Shown piece by piece: positions 5,183-6,279 of a DNA stretch of 6,279 nt. The notes beneath the pieces are model-generated. The model saw only the letters and a list, made by a program, of their open reading frames with translations, was not told where the DNA came from and made no database searches. The number at the start of each line of letters is the position of its first letter. Position 1 is the stretch's first letter. Source of the DNA: an uncultured bacterium (GTDB lineage: Bacteria; Patescibacteriota; Saccharimonadia; Saccharimonadales; Saccharimonadaceae); NCBI GenBank assembly GCA_903861015.1, contig CAIOSL010000002.1:1-6279 (forward strand). The letters are read 5' to 3'. The position numbers and the translations under genes are program-made.

Positions 5183-5710
5183 ATGACAGAGACATCACCA
5201 AAACTCGATTTCGATGGTCAACGCCCCGGCGAAAAGTTGCTGTTTGTTTTTAGGCGTCACATGATTGCCATGCGCAAGGGCTTCTATATGTTGCTCATAC
5301 CTCTTGTCGTTACGTCCATTCCTCCGCTTATTGCCAGTAACAATCTGGAACTGTTTTTGCTACCAATCGGCGGATTATTATTGGGACTGATATTGTTCGC
5401 CTACCAGTTTATAATGTGGTATTTTACGATTTACATTGTGACTGATCAACGGATCCGACAGGTGACCCAGCGGGGCTTCTTTGGTAAGGACGTCATCGAA
5501 CTACGTTTGTCCAAGGTCCAAAACATAAGCTATAATATACCTGGGTTCAGTGGCGAAATATTTAAATTTGGTACTATCGTAATCCAGACTTTCGTAGGCG
5601 ATCTCGTTATTAATAAGGTTGATCATCCCGAGGAGATCTACAACAAACTACAAGATGCCGTCAATAACGCAGTTGATAAACAAGGAAAAAATGAAGAAGA
5701 TAATCTCTAA
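5183..5710 (+). CDS. Two-helix membrane protein with bacterial PH (bPH2) domain
   Basis: The 175-aa product begins with a cytoplasmic-looking segment containing GQRPGEKLLFVFRRH, a pattern I associate with bPH2 membrane proteins of CPR bacteria. Two hydrophobic segments follow (about residues 34-51 and 55-80). The C-terminal part (about 80-160) has the usual bPH2 order: YIVTDQRIRQ, then GFFGKDVIELRLSKVQNI, then FGTIVIQTFVGD, and an amphipathic helix (DHPEEIYNKLQDAV). This corresponds to the YdbS/YdbT-like family, whose biochemical role is mostly unknown; a membrane-associated scaffolding or stress role is only inference. There is no enzyme motif. The last 20 nt overlap the start of the SurA-like gene, so the two are probably translated together. 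It may be transcribed from the tRNA promoter, since I see no good promoter of its own. Confidence 0.85.
   Translation: MTETSPKLDFDGQRPGEKLLFVFRRHMIAMRKGFYMLLIPLVVTSIPPLIASNNLELFLLPIGGLLLGLILFAYQFIMWYFTIYIVTDQRIRQVTQRGFFGKDVIELRLSKVQNISYNIPGFSGEIFKFGTIVIQTFVGDLVINKVDHPEEIYNKLQDAVNNAVDKQGKNEEDNL
5682..5686 (+). promoter_or_regulatory. Ribosome binding site of the SurA-like gene
   Basis: AAGGA lies 4 nt before the ATG at 5691, inside the end of the PH-domain gene. It supports the overlapping start and coupled translation. Confidence 0.6.
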
Positions 5711-6279
5711 ATTGCTCAAAAAGCCAGAGCCAATCGCTCCCGCCTCGCGTATCACTAGTGATACTGTGGCTCATCACCGTGAACGCATATTGGCAGGTGG
5801 GCGTCGTTTTAAGTACCCGCTGCAGTATGCGCGCCATAAACTGGTCATCAATGCCATTATTATCAGTGTGGTGACTATCGTTGCGTTGCTGCTTGTCGGT
5901 TGGTGGCAACTATATCCAATGCAAAATACCAGTGAATTTATGTATCGTATTACCAGGGTGGTGCCATTGCCAGTAGGGTCGGTTGATGGTCAGCAGGTAC
6001 TGTACAGTGATTACCTAATGAAATACATTAGCTCGGTATATTACCTCGAGAAGAAAGAACAAGTAAACTTAAAAACCAGTGATGGCAAAAGCCAAGTCGA
6101 ATATATCAAATATCAGTCGCTGCAGGACGCAATTAAAGATGCCTACGCCCAAAAGCTAGCCAGTACATTAGGAGTTTCGGTTAGTCAATCTGACATTGAT
6201 AGTTTTATCAAATCACAGCGACAATCCAGCGATGGGGAAATGTCCGAACAAACTTACTACTCGGTAATTATGGATTACT
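5691..6279 (+). CDS. Membrane-anchored SurA-N-type foldase / peptidyl-prolyl isomerase, N-terminal part
   Basis: 196 codons are visible and the gene runs off the right edge. The N-terminus is basic and cytoplasmic (MKKIISKLLKKPEP at 1-14). A single hydrophobic segment (about 52-74, ending VGWWQLYP) is an uncleaved signal anchor, so the rest would lie outside the membrane. After it come VVPLPVGSVDGQQVLYSDYL and YYLEKKEQV, then a helical segment (SLQDAIKDAYAQKLASTLGVSVSQSDIDSFI). The P-x-x-x-G-x-V-D-G-x-x-V start and the A-x-x-x-G-(V/I)-x-(V/I)-(S/T)-x-x-(D/E) pattern are typical of SurA/PrsA N-terminal chaperone domains. The parvulin (PpiC) domain would lie downstream and cannot be checked, so isomerase activity is inferred. 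It would help fold secreted proteins. The start at 5691 has a good Shine-Dalgarno and overlaps the PH-domain gene by 20 nt. Confidence 0.8.
   Translation, partial: MKKIISKLLKKPEPIAPASRITSDTVAHHRERILAGGRRFKYPLQYARHKLVINAIIISVVTIVALLLVGWWQLYPMQNTSEFMYRITRVVPLPVGSVDGQQVLYSDYLMKYISSVYYLEKKEQVNLKTSDGKSQVEYIKYQSLQDAIKDAYAQKLASTLGVSVSQSDIDSFIKSQRQSSDGEMSEQTYYSVIMDY

Overview
The window looks like a chromosomal segment from a small-genome bacterium of the Candidate Phyla Radiation (Patescibacteria), most likely a Saccharibacteria (TM7) relative. This is an inference from remembered family features, not a database match. The signs are tightly packed and overlapping genes, moderate GC, a type IV pilus minor-pilin cluster whose members have CPR-like prepilin starts, a long-form nucleoside diphosphate kinase, and a bPH2 membrane protein overlapping a SurA-N-type membrane protein. 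The standard genetic code fits all genes: no in-frame TGA is needed, and none of the eight visible stops is TGA.

Left part (1-3460, + strand): the last 52 codons of a prepilin peptidase are followed, after a short gap with an extended -10 promoter, by four genes in a row. Three encode classical prepilin-like proteins (239, 212 and 241 aa). The fourth encodes a larger 393-aa PilX/GspK-like protein. The order resembles the FimT/U-PilV-PilW-PilX (GspH-I-J-K) order of minor pilins that form the tip and initiation complex of type IV pili and type II secretion pseudopili. The genes overlap or nearly touch (7 nt overlap, 17 nt overlap, 19 nt gap), so they are probably one operon. The peptidase would process the prepilins, and the minor pilins would prime and cap a pilus. 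The major pilin and assembly ATPases are not in this window.

Middle (3471-4388, - strand): a complete XerC/D-type tyrosine recombinase with all six catalytic residues. It is convergent with the pilus operon across only 10 bp and divergent from ndk.

Right part (4441-6279, + strand): ndk with its own promoter and strong Shine-Dalgarno; a tRNA-Arg(CCU) with its own promoter and encoded CCA; a two-helix membrane protein with a bacterial PH domain; and, overlapping it by 20 nt, the start of a membrane-anchored SurA-N-type foldase/peptidyl-prolyl isomerase that runs off the window. No stretch longer than 300 bases lacks a gene. I saw no CRISPR array, insertion sequence, rRNA or convincing intrinsic terminator.

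Nothing here is demonstrably a new system. The best candidate for a closer look is the compact, cysteine-containing minor-pilin operon with its apparently leaderless first gene.
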